Assembly: GCF_019455445.1 (NCBI RefSeq)
Contig: NZ_JAHWUS010000003.1
Location: 248,001-312,000, forward strand
Direction of reading: 5' to 3'
From: Pseudaquidulcibacter saccharophilus
GTDB lineage: Bacteria > Pseudomonadota > Alphaproteobacteria > Caulobacterales > Aquidulcibacteraceae
Length of the DNA: 64,000 nucleotides
A model generated the notes under the pieces. It saw nothing but the letters and a program-made list of their open reading frames with translations, had not been told where the DNA came from and ran no database searches. A program made the position numbers and the translations under genes. Shown one piece after another: positions 38,001 through 46,661 of the stretch (the stretch's first letter is position 1; every line of letters starts with the position of its first letter).

Positions 38001-39182
38001 GTTAAAGATGGTCAAAAAATCGAACGTGGCGATCGTCTTGCTGATTGGGATCCGTATGCAACACCAATCATTTCAGAGATTGCAGGTCATGCAAAACTTG
38101 AAGACTTGATTGATGGTGTTTCTGCTCGTGACGAACTTGACGAAAACACTGGTATTTCTTCAAAAGTTGTTATCGACTGGCGCGGTGGTTCAAAAGTTCA
38201 TGCCGACCTTCGTCCGTCTATCGTAATTCTTGACGATAGCGGTGAGCCGGTTAAACTTCCAAATGGTAAAGAAGCACGCTATTCATTGCCAATTGGTGCA
38301 ACCCTTTCTGTTGCTGATGGTTCATTGGTTGCAGGTGGTGATACACTTGCCCGTGTTGCTGCTGGTGGTGTTACATCACGCGATATTACGGGTGGTCTTC
38401 CACGCGTTGCTGAATTGTTTGAAGCACGTCGTCCTAAAGACCACGCAATTATCGCGGAAATCGATGGTCGCGTTGAGTTTGGTAAAGACTACAAAAACAA
38501 ACGCCGCATTCGTATCGTTCCTGATGATGAAACTATCGAGCCAGTGGAATACATGATTCCAAAAGGTAAACACCTTCCGGTTCAAGATGGTGACTGGATT
38601 AAACGCGGTGAACACATCCTTGCGGGCAACCCTGCACCACAAGATATTCTTGCGGTTCAAGGCGTTGAGGCATTGGCTGAATACCTTGTTGAAGAGGTTC
38701 AAAAAGTTTACCGTCTTCAAGGTGTGGTCATCAACGATAAGCACATCGAAGTTATCGTACGTCAGATGTTGCAACGCGTTGAAATCACCGATGCCGGCGA
38801 TACCGACTTTATCAAAGGCGATGCGGTTGACGAAATCGATCTTGTTGATGAAAATAAACGTATTGAAGAACTTGGTCTTAAACCTGCTACTGCTTCACCA
38901 GTATTGTTGGGTATTACCAAAGCATCTCTTCAAACTCGTTCATTCTTCTCTGCGGCATCGTTCCAAGAGACAACTCGTGTTCTTACCGATGCATCAGTCA
39001 ACGGTAAAGTTGACCCTCTTGATGGTCTTAAAGAGAATATCATCGTTGGTCGTCTTATCCCTGCTGGTACTGGTGGCGCGCTTCGTCGTCTTAAAGCAAT
39101 TGCGGCGCATCAAGATGCCAACGCAATTTCTGATGAACGTCACACCGAAGAAGAGGCATTGCCAGAAGGTTTGGATGACTAA
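35004..39182 (+). CDS. rpoC: RNA polymerase beta-prime subunit
   Basis: 1392 residues from the ATG at 35004, nine bases after AAGGAG; a TTG two codons earlier is unlikely. Zinc site: [20 protein letters not shown]. Active-site motif [14 protein letters not shown] (about 458-471) carries the three Mg-binding Asp. The second zinc site has [17 protein letters not shown], followed by [19 protein letters not shown]. 90 bp after rpoB. Confidence 0.99.
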   Translation: MNQHVTNRFGIPSELPPQFDSIRISLAAPEQILSWSKGEVKKPETINYRTFKPEKDGLFCARIFGPMKDYECLCGKYKRIKHKGLTCEKCGVEVTLQRVRRERMGHIELAAPVAHIWYLKSLPSRISTMLDMTLKDVERVLYFEKYIVVEPGITPFTEKQLIDEHELFDAQDQYGEDSFTVGIGAEVIRQMLASIDLEQTAKNLREEIAACTTELKPKKLAKRLKLIEAFMMSGNRPEWMVMTIVPVIPPELRPLVPLEGGRFATSDLNDLYRRVINRNNRLKRLIDLRSPDIIIRNEKRMLQEAVDALFDNGRRGRVITGANKRPLKSLADMLKGKQGRFRQNLLGKRVDYSGRSVITVGPDLKLHECGLPKKMALELFKPFIYQRLEAKGLSATVKQAKKLVEKEKPEVWDILDEVIREHPVMLNRAPTLHRLGIQAFEPKLIEGKAIQLHPLVCTAFNADFDGDQMAVHVPLSIEAQLEARVLMMSTNNILSPANGRPIIEPSQDIVLGLYNISTVREGEPGEGRAFVNMGEIEAALDAKQVNVHTKVRVRWHGVDENGNDITRVIETTPGRFMIVDLLPRHPKLQPEICNIVLTKKEIANLIGRVYRYCGQKATVIFADRLKNLGFAKAFEAGISFGMADMVVPKAKEELVEAARKEVNEYETQYADGQITKGEKYNKVVDVWSKCTDRVADAMMEEIAKPIKARDGSQQLNSVYMMAHSGARGSKNQMKQLGGMRGLMAKPSGEIIETPIISNFKEGLSVLEYFNSTHGARKGLADTALKTANSGYLTRRLVDVAQDCIITEEDCGTAHGIELKPVIEGADVIVSLEQRILGRVLAEDAVDPETQEVLYARDTYCDEDIAAAIDKAGVQSVKVRSPLTCETRNGVCGTCYGRDLARNTRVNMGEAVGVIAAQSIGEPGTQLTMRTFHIGGAASVVNNSSMDAGLSGKIKYQNAATITRENGEIICMGRSMSVSVVDADGKTRQSLKLPFGSRIRVKDGQKIERGDRLADWDPYATPIISEIAGHAKLEDLIDGVSARDELDENTGISSKVVIDWRGGSKVHADLRPSIVILDDSGEPVKLPNGKEARYSLPIGATLSVADGSLVAGGDTLARVAAGGVTSRDITGGLPRVAELFEARRPKDHAIIAEIDGRVEFGKDYKNKRRIRIVPDDETIEPVEYMIPKGKHLPVQDGDWIKRGEHILAGNPAPQDILAVQGVEALAEYLVEEVQKVYRLQGVVINDKHIEVIVRQMLQRVEITDAGDTDFIKGDAVDEIDLVDENKRIEELGLKPATASPVLLGITKASLQTRSFFSAASFQETTRVLTDASVNGKVDPLDGLKENIIVGRLIPAGTGGALRRLKAIAAHQDANAISDERHTEEEALPEGLDD

Positions 39183-39208
39183 TTCCAACCAATTCGAAAT
39201 GAATATCA

Positions 39209-39237
39209 AAAGGGCGCGGTTTCGCGCCCTTTTTTGT
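39209..39237 (+). terminator. rpoBC terminator
   Basis: The stem GGGCGCG/CGCGCCC with loop GTTT or shorter is followed by TTTTTTG, 28 bp after the rpoC stop. Confidence 0.95.
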
Positions 39238-39286
39238 TTGCGAAAATTTGCTTGTTGAACTACTAAACCCAAAACGGAATCATATA

Positions 39287-39706
39287 ATGCCAAGACCAGA
39301 CCCCGAAATATTAAACCCCGCTAATTATCCCTACAAAGTTGACGTACCAACCAGATTTACCGATCTAAATGTTGCGCAACATGTTTCTAATACTGCATTA
39401 GTGCAGATGATAGAGGATGCGCGTGCAAGGTTTTTAATCCAATATGGCGCTGAATTTTCGGGTGAAAATGTGCTTATGGTCGTTACCAATAAGGTTGATT
39501 ATTTGGCGGAATGTTTTTGGCCCGCCCCAGTTGAAATTTATGTAAAAGTTTCAAAAGTTGGCAATTCATCATTTGAATTATATCAACTTGCCGTTCAAGA
39601 AGGGAAGGCGGTCGGCCTTTCAACTTTGACTATGGTCAATGTTGTCGGTGGTCGGGCAAGCGCATTGACCGAAAAACTAAAAGCTAATTTACAAGAATTA
39701 ATATGA
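39287..39706 (+). CDS. Hotdog-fold acyl-CoA thioesterase
   Basis: 139 residues from the ATG at 39287; an upstream start at 39248 falls within the terminator tail region and adds 13 unconserved residues. The 4HBT-type hotdog motif is clear: TRFTDLNVAQHVSNTALVQM (about 22-41) with the catalytic-region Asp, then EDARARFL. The YbgC/FcbC-like family hydrolyses acyl-CoA thioesters in the cytosol; the substrate is not predictable. The stop overlaps the next ATG by four bases (ATGA). Confidence 0.85.
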   Translation: MPRPDPEILNPANYPYKVDVPTRFTDLNVAQHVSNTALVQMIEDARARFLIQYGAEFSGENVLMVVTNKVDYLAECFWPAPVEIYVKVSKVGNSSFELYQLAVQEGKAVGLSTLTMVNVVGGRASALTEKLKANLQELI

Positions 39707-40338
39707 ACATCCTTTTTGATTTAGACGGAACAATCATCGACCCAGGTGATGGGATTATAAAATCATATTCAAAAGCATTGGTTGCTTTGGGCCATCAGGA
39801 TAAAATTACACTTGATATGAGCTGGGTGGTTGGCCCACCTTTAAGGAAAAGTTTTGCCACAATTCTTCCCGAAGAAATGGTCGAAGAAGCGGTTGCAAAA
39901 TACCGCGAATTTCACGCCCAAGGTGGTTTAAAAGAAGCGGTTTTATATGATGGGATTGCGGATATTATTGCGCAATTAAACGACACTGGACACCAACTAT
40001 TTATTTGCACCGCCAAAAATGTTCCATTTGCAAGGCAAAATATCGAACAATTTAACCTTGAAGGATATTTTACTGAAATTTACGGTTCGCACCTTGATGG
40101 CAAATTTGATGATAAAGCAGAGTTGGTTGGGCACATAATCGATACCCATGGCCTAAACAAAAGCGAAACAATAATGATTGGCGACCGTGAGCATGACATT
40201 ATTGCTGCCCGCAAAAATGGAATTAATGGCATTGGCGTATTATGGGGCTATGGCAAAGAAGAAGAATTAAGCAATGCTGGCGCACATATTTTGGTTGAAA
40301 ATCCAGGTGAACTCTTAAAAGTGGTTGTTGATTCGTAG
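39703..40338 (+). CDS. HAD-superfamily phosphatase (Gph/PpaX-like)
   Basis: 211 residues. Motif I NILFDLDGTIIDPGDGI carries the nucleophile Asp7 and Asp9. A helical cap (C1 type) follows at about 17-85. Motif II is LFICTAKN, motif III a Lys near 130 (FDDKAELVGH), and motif IV MIGDREHDIIAA. It resembles phosphoglycolate phosphatase/AHBA synthesis-associated HADs. Co-translated with the thioesterase. No specific substrate can be stated. Confidence 0.88.
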   Translation: MNILFDLDGTIIDPGDGIIKSYSKALVALGHQDKITLDMSWVVGPPLRKSFATILPEEMVEEAVAKYREFHAQGGLKEAVLYDGIADIIAQLNDTGHQLFICTAKNVPFARQNIEQFNLEGYFTEIYGSHLDGKFDDKAELVGHIIDTHGLNKSETIMIGDREHDIIAARKNGINGIGVLWGYGKEEELSNAGAHILVENPGELLKVVVDS

Positions 40339-40683
40339 ATTAGAGTTTGTAATCTGAAATGACTTATAAAAACCACACTATCTTTGGTGGCTTTAAAATC
40401 AGCTAGAATAAATCACCTGTTTGCGGCGCGCATATAAAATCTTATTCTGGTTATGCTTGCTTTGTATGCAAGAAAATAAATTTTATGTCATTAACGCGAC
40501 AAAAATGAGCATGTGAAATATTTTTGTCAAAACTTTTTGAATTTTTATTGAAAGCGATTGCAGCATAAATCCAATCTGTGTGTGGGCGGTTGGATAGAGT
40601 AAAACCTATCTTTCAAGACACCAAATACTATTGGGGAAACATACGAAGGGGCTCCTTACCTTAAAACCTTGGGGAGTCTTAAT
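40339..40683. other. Gene-free 5' region of the amine-oxidase operon
   Basis: 345 bp. It holds the core-like site AGCGATTGCAGC at 40553-40564, a G-rich leader with GAAGGGGCTCCTT...AAGG...GGGGAG pairing potential (40636-40675), and the GGGGAG Shine-Dalgarno seven bases before the TBDR 4 ATG. No coding signal. The segment 40375-40545 is plain AT-rich DNA. Confidence 0.6.
40553..40564 (+). promoter_or_regulatory. TBDR element-like site, copy 3
   Basis: AGCGATTGCAGC, 120 bp upstream of the TBDR 4 ATG, matches the AGCAATGGCAGC core upstream of TBDR 1 and TBDR 2 at 10 of 12 positions and at similar distance and orientation. The surrounding TTGAAAGCGATTGCAGCA also resembles LacI-family half-sites. 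Confidence 0.35.
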
Positions 40684-43173
40684 ATGTTGAATACAAAAAA
40701 ATCTAATTATTTTACAGCAGTATCACTTCTGGCACTGGCGTGCGTAGCACCGTCTTTTGCAATGGCAAATGATGAAACAACAGTGGCAGCAGCAACAACA
40801 GAACTAGCACCAGTTGAAAGCGCAGTAATCGTAACGGGCACACGCACCAGCGGCGTTAAAGCCGTAGATAGTGCGTCGCCAATCGTGGTTTTAGATACCA
40901 AAGCATTGGCAAAAGTTGGTCAGCCTGACTTGATGCAGGCATTGGCACAAAACACGCCATCCTTTACAGTTCAGGCATTCGGTTCAGATAGCGCAAACCT
41001 TACTGTAACGGCAAAACTGCGTGGCGTAAGCCCGAACCATGCCTTGATTTTAGTTGATGGCAAACGCCGTCATACTACTGCAAACCTTGCGGTTCTTGGT
41101 GGTGCATATCAGGGTGCGGCAACCACCGATTGGAGCTTTATTCCAATGGCATCGGTTGGTCGAGTTGAAATCCTACAAGATGGTGCGGCGGCACAATATG
41201 GTTCTGATGCCATTGCCGGCGTAATTAACATTATTACCAAAAAGAAGGGTGATGGTGGTTTATTAAATATTAGTGGTGGTCAATATATGGATGGCGGCGG
41301 CCAAACCGGCGCCGTATCATTAAACATGGGTTTTACGCCAATTGAAAAAGCGTATATGAACCTAACCTTGGAAACAAAATGGCATGATTATTCAAATCGC
41401 GGTGACCTTGATCCACGTGTTTATGCTACAAATTCTGATGGCAGCCTAAAGTATCCGAATCTTAAATATGCGGATGAATATCCATATTTGAACCACGTTA
41501 TTGGTGATGCGCAATATCGTTTGAATGTTGCAATGCTTTCAGCGGGTTATGATGTAAGCGATGATTTGAAATTCTATACAAATATGTCTTACGGTCATAA
41601 ATATGCATCAGCTTATGAAAACTGGCGGACACCAGATCGGGTTGTGACTTCAACGGGTGCATATGTTTTCCCATTTGGCTTCCAACCACGCGAAGTTTTG
41701 TATGAAGATGATTACCAATTTACTTTTGGTTCGCAATTCAAAGCAATGGGATGGGACTTTGATGTTTCAACAAGTGCTGGACGCGATGATGAAGAGATTT
41801 ACACTCGTGATTCTGCAAACATTTCATTCTACACTGACTTTGGCTGGACACCGTCAAATTTCTATGATGGCTCATTGATTACAACCCAACAGGCAACAAC
41901 AATCGATGCTGATAGATCATTTGAAGTTGGCTTGGCATCGCCGTTAAACGTTGCATGGGGTCTTGAGTATCGTAACGAAAGTTATGAAATCAAATCTGGT
42001 GATGCTGCATCATATTATAAAACTGGTGCGCAATCATTCCCTGGCTATCCAACTTCTGCAAATGGTAAGCATTCACGTAATAACAAAGCGGTATATGTTG
42101 ATTTCGCTGTGAACCCTGTTGCAAAACTAAGCACAGATTTCGCATTGCGTTATGAAGATTTCTCCGACTTTGGTGAAGCAACGGTCGGAAAACTAACTGG
42201 TCGTTATGATTTCACGGATGCTTTTGCACTTCGCGGTACCGTAAGCACCGGCTTCCGTGCGCCGACATTGGCAGAGGAATTCTATACCTCAACTAACGTT
42301 TCACCTGATGAATATGACGTGCAGGTACAGCCAAACTCTAATGCGGCAAAATTAATTGGTATTCCAAACGGTCTTAAGCCGGAAAAATCAACCAACCTAA
42401 GCTTTGGTACAGTTTTGAAACCATTTGATTCAAATGTAATTATTACTGCTGATGCTTATTATATCAAATTGAAAGATCGTATCGTTGGTTCTGATACACT
42501 TTATGCAATTGATAGCGGTGTAGTTGTTTCACCAACTCTTAAAAGCGTGATTGACGCCACAGGTATCGTGATTGATTATTCTGGTCTTGATTATCTTGGT
42601 ATCAACGTGTTTGGTAATGGTGTTGATACAACCACTAAAGGCATCGACATTCTTGCCACCACAAGCACTGATTTAGACAAATTTGGTAAAATTGATTGGA
42701 CGTTTAGCGCCAATTACAACAAAACCGAAGTTGACAAAGTTCACAGCTTCCCTGGAATCCCTGGTATGGAATTGTTTAGTAAAGAAACAATTTCTTACCT
42801 AGAGACTGCAACCCCGAAATATAAATTTATTCTTGGTGGTTTGTGGACTTATGGCAAGTTGCAGACAAATGTTAAAGTCTCCTATTATGGCGATTCACAA
42901 TATGACGTGAATTATGCTGGACAATGGTGGGAAATTAAACCAGGTGCCAAGGCAATTGTCGATTTGGATTTATCATATAACCTAACTGACAATGTTACCT
43001 TAAGCGTTGGCGCAAATAATTTGTTTAACGAATATCCAGACGAGCAACCAGCAGGTTATCGTGCAATCCGTTACGCAAGAAAAAGCTCTGGTTACGTAAC
43101 CCATTATCCAACCAACTCTCCTTATGGAATTAATGGTGGATATTATTACTCAAAACTTTCTGTGAAATTTTAA
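40684..43173 (+). CDS. TonB-dependent outer-membrane receptor 4 (amine-oxidase operon)
   Basis: 829 residues from the ATG at 40684. A signal peptide ends at AMA-ND (about 29). TonB-box-like ESAVIVTGTRT (about 45-55). The plug shows AKLRGVSPNHALILVDGKRR and VEILQDGAAAQYGSDAIAGV. The barrel ends YYYSKLSVKF with the terminal Phe. It is first in a run with Tat-exported amine oxidase, cytochrome c and RidA. The natural reading is that it brings the amine substrate, or a polymer containing it, into the periplasm. The ligand itself is inference from the neighbours. Confidence 0.95.
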   Translation: MLNTKKSNYFTAVSLLALACVAPSFAMANDETTVAAATTELAPVESAVIVTGTRTSGVKAVDSASPIVVLDTKALAKVGQPDLMQALAQNTPSFTVQAFGSDSANLTVTAKLRGVSPNHALILVDGKRRHTTANLAVLGGAYQGAATTDWSFIPMASVGRVEILQDGAAAQYGSDAIAGVINIITKKKGDGGLLNISGGQYMDGGGQTGAVSLNMGFTPIEKAYMNLTLETKWHDYSNRGDLDPRVYATNSDGSLKYPNLKYADEYPYLNHVIGDAQYRLNVAMLSAGYDVSDDLKFYTNMSYGHKYASAYENWRTPDRVVTSTGAYVFPFGFQPREVLYEDDYQFTFGSQFKAMGWDFDVSTSAGRDDEEIYTRDSANISFYTDFGWTPSNFYDGSLITTQQATTIDADRSFEVGLASPLNVAWGLEYRNESYEIKSGDAASYYKTGAQSFPGYPTSANGKHSRNNKAVYVDFAVNPVAKLSTDFALRYEDFSDFGEATVGKLTGRYDFTDAFALRGTVSTGFRAPTLAEEFYTSTNVSPDEYDVQVQPNSNAAKLIGIPNGLKPEKSTNLSFGTVLKPFDSNVIITADAYYIKLKDRIVGSDTLYAIDSGVVVSPTLKSVIDATGIVIDYSGLDYLGINVFGNGVDTTTKGIDILATTSTDLDKFGKIDWTFSANYNKTEVDKVHSFPGIPGMELFSKETISYLETATPKYKFILGGLWTYGKLQTNVKVSYYGDSQYDVNYAGQWWEIKPGAKAIVDLDLSYNLTDNVTLSVGANNLFNEYPDEQPAGYRAIRYARKSSGYVTHYPTNSPYGINGGYYYSKLSVKF

Positions 43174-43189
43174 TTGAGTTCGTACTCGT

Positions 43190-43212
43190 TTGCGGGGGTT
43201 CTGCCCCCGCAA
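43190..43212 (+). other. Intra-operon hairpin after TBDR 4
   Basis: TTGCGGGGG/CCCCCGCAA, a 9-bp GC-rich stem with a 5-base loop, lies 17 bp after the TBDR stop. There is no T-run after it, so it probably protects or processes the receptor mRNA and allows unequal expression of receptor and enzyme. Confidence 0.75.
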
Positions 43213-43241
43213 CAAATCTTTACAGGACAATGGGGAAAATC

Positions 43242-44834
43242 ATGTCTGAAAATATATTTTCAAAATCAATAACTTCACGTAGAAGTTTTATAGAAGGTCT
43301 GGCTGCAATCGGCGGAATTTCACTTGCACTTGCTGGCATGGACGCGTTGGGTTTAGGGATTGAATCCCAATATAGTACTCCACCTGATATTAGTGGTGGT
43401 AATGGAAAGAAAATTGTCATTCTTGGGGCGGGCCTTGCCGGTTTGACGGCCGCTTATGAAATGTCAAAAGCCGGCTATGATTGTAAAGTTATTGAAACCC
43501 GTTCTTTTGCTGGTGGTCGCTGTCAGACCGCGCGAAAAGGTTTTAAATATACTGATTTGATGGGGTATTCACAAACTTGCGAGTTTGATGAGGGGCACTA
43601 TCTAAACAATGGACCGTGGCGGATACCATATCACCATCATTCAACCCTTTATTATACCAAAAAATTCAATGTTCCTTTGCAATTGTTCAATAATGACAAT
43701 GATAATTCATTTGTCTATTTCGAAGGCGGCACAGGACCATTAGCAGGAAAACCACTTCGCAAAGGTAAAGTTGCGGCAGATGTTCGTGGTTATACTTCTG
43801 AAATTTTGGCAAAAGCATCAAAATCAGGTGCGTTAAACCTACCATTCTCTGCGGCGGATAAAGATAAATTTATTGCTTATTTGATTGGTGAAGGTTGGCT
43901 TAATGCCGATACATTATCATATGAAGGAACCAATGGACGTGGTTATGAGGTTGATCCAGGGCCGGGCACAAATCCGGGACCGGGTGTTCCATCGAAACCA
44001 TATGCGATGTCTGATTTATTGGGTTCAAAAGCATGGTCAGTTTTGCAATCTGTTTCTGATTATGAACAACAAAGAGTAATGTTCCAACCAATTGGCGGTA
44101 TGGATCAGATTGCAAAAGGCTTTGTCAAAAATCTTGGTGATTTAATTCAATATTCAACCTCGGTTAAAAAAATTGCCCAAGATGCAAACGGTGTTACAGT
44201 TTCTTGGGTTGATGGAAATGGTGTAAAAGGCACGACAACTGCCGATTATTGCATTTGTACAATTCCGATTTCAGTTTTGAACGGCATCGATTTACAGGTC
44301 TCACCAACTTTCAAAGAAGCAATGTTAAAGGTTGCCTATGCGCCGGTAAATAAAATTGGTTTGCAAATGTCGAACCGCTTTTGGGAAGATAAATACCGTA
44401 TTTATGGCGGCCATGTTTATAATGATATTCCGGGTATTCGCACGATTTCTTTGCCTTCATACGGCTTCCAAGGCGAAAAAGGTGTGCTTTTGGGTTATTA
44501 TTCCTTTGGCGGTGAGGCGGCAAAGATAAGTGCCAAATCACCGGCAGATCGCGCGGCATTTGCCCTTGAAGGCGGCCAAAAAATCTTCCCAGAATATAAA
44601 TCAAGTTTTGAAAATGCATTCTCATTCTGCTGGCATTTGGACAAGGACAATCTTGGTGGTTGGGCTGTCTGGAGTGATGAAGCGCGCAAAGAAGCATATC
44701 CGAAACTTTGTGACCCGGATGGAAGAATCTATTTGGCGGGTGAACATTTAACTTATCTCGGTGGTTGGCAAGCAGGTGCAATTGAATCCGCATGGCAACA
44801 AATTGAAAAAATCCACAAAAGGGTGAAAGCATAA
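43242..44834 (+). CDS. Tat-exported flavin amine oxidase/dehydrogenase
   Basis: 530 residues from the ATG at 43242 (GGGGAAAATC upstream). The Tat signal TSRRSFIEGLAAIGG (about 11-25) precedes a short hydrophobic stretch, so the folded flavoprotein is exported. The FAD Rossmann motif is KIVILGAGLAGLTAAYEMSK, then KVIETRSFAGGRC. The C-terminal flavin motif is GRIYLAGEHLTYLGGWQAGA. Members oxidise primary or secondary amines to imines. The following cytochrome c suggests dehydrogenase behaviour, as shown for NicA2 with its cytochrome CycN in Pseudomonas putida. Its TAA overlaps the ATG of the cytochrome gene by one base. The exact amine is unknown. Confidence 0.9.
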   Translation: MSENIFSKSITSRRSFIEGLAAIGGISLALAGMDALGLGIESQYSTPPDISGGNGKKIVILGAGLAGLTAAYEMSKAGYDCKVIETRSFAGGRCQTARKGFKYTDLMGYSQTCEFDEGHYLNNGPWRIPYHHHSTLYYTKKFNVPLQLFNNDNDNSFVYFEGGTGPLAGKPLRKGKVAADVRGYTSEILAKASKSGALNLPFSAADKDKFIAYLIGEGWLNADTLSYEGTNGRGYEVDPGPGTNPGPGVPSKPYAMSDLLGSKAWSVLQSVSDYEQQRVMFQPIGGMDQIAKGFVKNLGDLIQYSTSVKKIAQDANGVTVSWVDGNGVKGTTTADYCICTIPISVLNGIDLQVSPTFKEAMLKVAYAPVNKIGLQMSNRFWEDKYRIYGGHVYNDIPGIRTISLPSYGFQGEKGVLLGYYSFGGEAAKISAKSPADRAAFALEGGQKIFPEYKSSFENAFSFCWHLDKDNLGGWAVWSDEARKEAYPKLCDPDGRIYLAGEHLTYLGGWQAGAIESAWQQIEKIHKRVKA

Positions 44835-45229
44835 TGTTTAAAAATAAATATGGTGTTGTTTATCTAATGGCAATTTTGTCATTAAGTTTAATTTCTGGCG
44901 GCGTAGCAAAGGCTGATGGTCGCGCATTATTCATGGAAAATTGTTCGGCGTGTCACCAATCAAATGCACAAGGGGTTCCCGGCGCATTTCCGGCGCTTGC
45001 CAAAAATAAATTGGTGCAAGGAAGCCCAGATGTGTTGGTAAAAACTGTGCTTAATGGTCGTGCAGGTATGCCATCATTTAAAGGCGATTTGTCTGATAGC
45101 GACCTTGCAATGATCCTAACATATTTGCGTGCCAATCATGGCAACCATGCTTCTGGCATAAAACCAGATTTCGTAAATAAACAACGCAAAGGCGGACAGC
45201 AAAAATCACAATCACTTCAGGCGCATTAA
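44834..45229 (+). CDS. Periplasmic c-type cytochrome (class I)
   Basis: 131 residues. A signal peptide ends near AKA-DG (about 27). Haem motif CSACH (Cys37, Cys40, His41) with the axial Met79 in NGRAGMPSFKG, and a C-terminal helix with LAMILTYLRANHG. A Lys/Gln-rich tail follows. One haem is expected. Translationally coupled to the amine oxidase gene, so it is the likely electron acceptor from the flavin and donor to a terminal oxidase. Confidence 0.93.
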   Translation: MFKNKYGVVYLMAILSLSLISGGVAKADGRALFMENCSACHQSNAQGVPGAFPALAKNKLVQGSPDVLVKTVLNGRAGMPSFKGDLSDSDLAMILTYLRANHGNHASGIKPDFVNKQRKGGQQKSQSLQAH

Positions 45230-45256
45230 TTCACGTGCGTTGATAAGGAGAAACTT

Positions 45257-45784
45257 ATGAAAAAACTTATAATTAGTGCGTTATCATTTGGCTTGTTAAT
45301 GGCAAGTGGTGCGCAAGCCCAGGAAGTTAAACGAACTGGTCCTGCGGAATCGCCAATTTCAACGGTTGTAACCGTGCCACCGGGCTACACCACTTATTAC
45401 GTAAGTGGTCTTGTGCCGCCGGTGGTTGATAAAACTGCCCCTGCAGGTACTGCGGCTGTTTTTGGTGGTTCGACAGAAGTACAAACCGAAGGCGTGATTT
45501 TGCGCATTAAAGATGCGCTTGCCGCAGAAGGTTTGGGGCTTGGTGATATTGTTATGATGCGTGTTTATTTAGTCGGCGACCCAGCATTAGGTGGCAAACT
45601 AGATTTTGGCGGCATGATGAAATCATACAAAAAATATTTTGGAACTGCTGAACAGCCAAATAAACCATCACGTGTAACCACTCAAGTTGCTGCATTAGCA
45701 GGTGAGGGGATGTTGGTGGAAATTGAAGTGCAGGCAGTTAAAAAAATTGCCACACCGGCAATGCCAAAAAAAGCTAAAAAATAG
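45257..45784 (+). CDS. Exported RidA-family (YjgF) protein
   Basis: 175 residues. A signal peptide (core 3-17) is cleaved near AQA-QE (about 22), unusual because the best-known RidA proteins are cytosolic. The RidA fold shows the YYVSGLVPP strand, GVILRIKDALAAEGLGLGDI, and NKPSRVTTQVAAL with the conserved Arg139, which binds the substrate carboxylate in RidA, then MLVEIEVQAV. RidA enzymes hydrolyse reactive enamine/imine products to ketone and ammonia. This fits the imine made by the amine oxidase two genes upstream. 27 bp after the cytochrome gene, with AAGGAG before the ATG. Confidence 0.9.
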   Translation: MKKLIISALSFGLLMASGAQAQEVKRTGPAESPISTVVTVPPGYTTYYVSGLVPPVVDKTAPAGTAAVFGGSTEVQTEGVILRIKDALAAEGLGLGDIVMMRVYLVGDPALGGKLDFGGMMKSYKKYFGTAEQPNKPSRVTTQVAALAGEGMLVEIEVQAVKKIATPAMPKKAKK

Positions 45785-45793
45785 TAAGAAATT

Positions 45794-45856
45794 CGTCAGG
45801 GCAATGAGTATTAACAATAGCGCGGATTAATATTTGCTGTCCTGACGTCTTGCAGT
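45794..45856 (+). terminator. Possible terminator of the amine-oxidase operon
   Basis: CGTCAGGGCAA (45794-45804) pairs with TTGCTGTCCTGACG (45834-45847) around a 29-base loop, and a run of T follows nine bases later (TTTTTT at 45856-45861). The large loop makes this uncertain. It could instead be an operator region for the GntR gene that follows. Confidence 0.4.
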
Positions 45857-45935
45857 TTTTTAGAGTTTTGCTAAAGATATATATATAACTAAATAATAGA
45901 TTTAAATACTACTTGGTTGAGGAAAAACGCGCAAA

Positions 45936-46661
45936 ATGGATGGACAGGGTGCTGCCAAATTATCTGAAAAAGTTGCGGCATTAATTCGCCAGAAAATTGC
46001 CGATGGCGCGCTAAAAGACGGCGAAGACCTTGGCTCTGAAGCAACTTTAATCGAACAATATAATGCGTCGCGTCCTTCAATACGTGAGGCGTTGCGCATC
46101 CTTGAGGCAGAGGGATTGTTGCAAATTGTTCGCGGTGCACGCTCGGTAAAAGTGCGCGCTCCACAAGTTGATTTACCAGCGCGTTATATGGCGCTTTTAT
46201 TACGTACACAGGGGGCAACTGTTGCCGATGCCTATCACTGTCGCACCTTGATTGAGCCGGCAATTGTAAAAGAAGTTGCGAATAACGCTTCTGACAAGGC
46301 GCCGATAATTTTGAACAATATCATAAGGCGCGAAAATGAGGCGCTTTTGATGAACGACTTTGAAGCCATTGTTCGCTATTCCAATGAATTTCATGCCGCC
46401 CTAATTGCATTGAGTGGCAATAAATCGGCACAATTGATAATTTCTATGCTGAATAAAATATATGGCGACCATTATGCAACTGTTGTTTTAAACACCGATA
46501 AAGACACTTTGGAAAAGGCAATAAAGGCACACGAAATATTGGTTCACTTTATCGAAAAAGGTCAGGCCGAACGTGCAGAGCAATTTTGGAATTCCCATCT
46601 TAATTTATTTGAACAATTAATGCGTAATTCAAAATCTTATTTGCAAATGGTTGAATTATAA
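45936..46661 (+). CDS. GntR-family regulator, FadR (FCD) subfamily
   Basis: 241 residues. The N-terminal GntR winged helix (about 8-75) shows KVAALIRQKIADGALKDGED, LIEQYNASRPSIREALRILE and GLLQIVRGARSVKV. The all-helical FCD ligand domain spans about 95-225, with RTLIEPAIVKEV and the metal/ligand-type His in SNEFHAALIALSGN and IKAHEILVHFIEKG. FCD regulators sense carboxylates and usually repress catabolic genes. Lying right behind the RidA gene on the same strand, it probably controls the amine operon. Its end overlaps the convergent kinase gene by six bases. Confidence 0.9.
   Translation: MDGQGAAKLSEKVAALIRQKIADGALKDGEDLGSEATLIEQYNASRPSIREALRILEAEGLLQIVRGARSVKVRAPQVDLPARYMALLLRTQGATVADAYHCRTLIEPAIVKEVANNASDKAPIILNNIIRRENEALLMNDFEAIVRYSNEFHAALIALSGNKSAQLIISMLNKIYGDHYATVVLNTDKDTLEKAIKAHEILVHFIEKGQAERAEQFWNSHLNLFEQLMRNSKSYLQMVEL

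Noticed and set aside
31000-39000. Many opposite-strand open frames under rpoB and rpoC
   Set aside because: They mirror the biased codon use of rpoBC and have no family resemblance or ribosome sites.
40553-40570. Full LacI-family operator upstream of TBDR 4
   Set aside because: Only one good half-site (CGATTGCA) is present, symmetry is poor and no LacI gene is nearby; recorded only as a core-like copy of the TBDR element.
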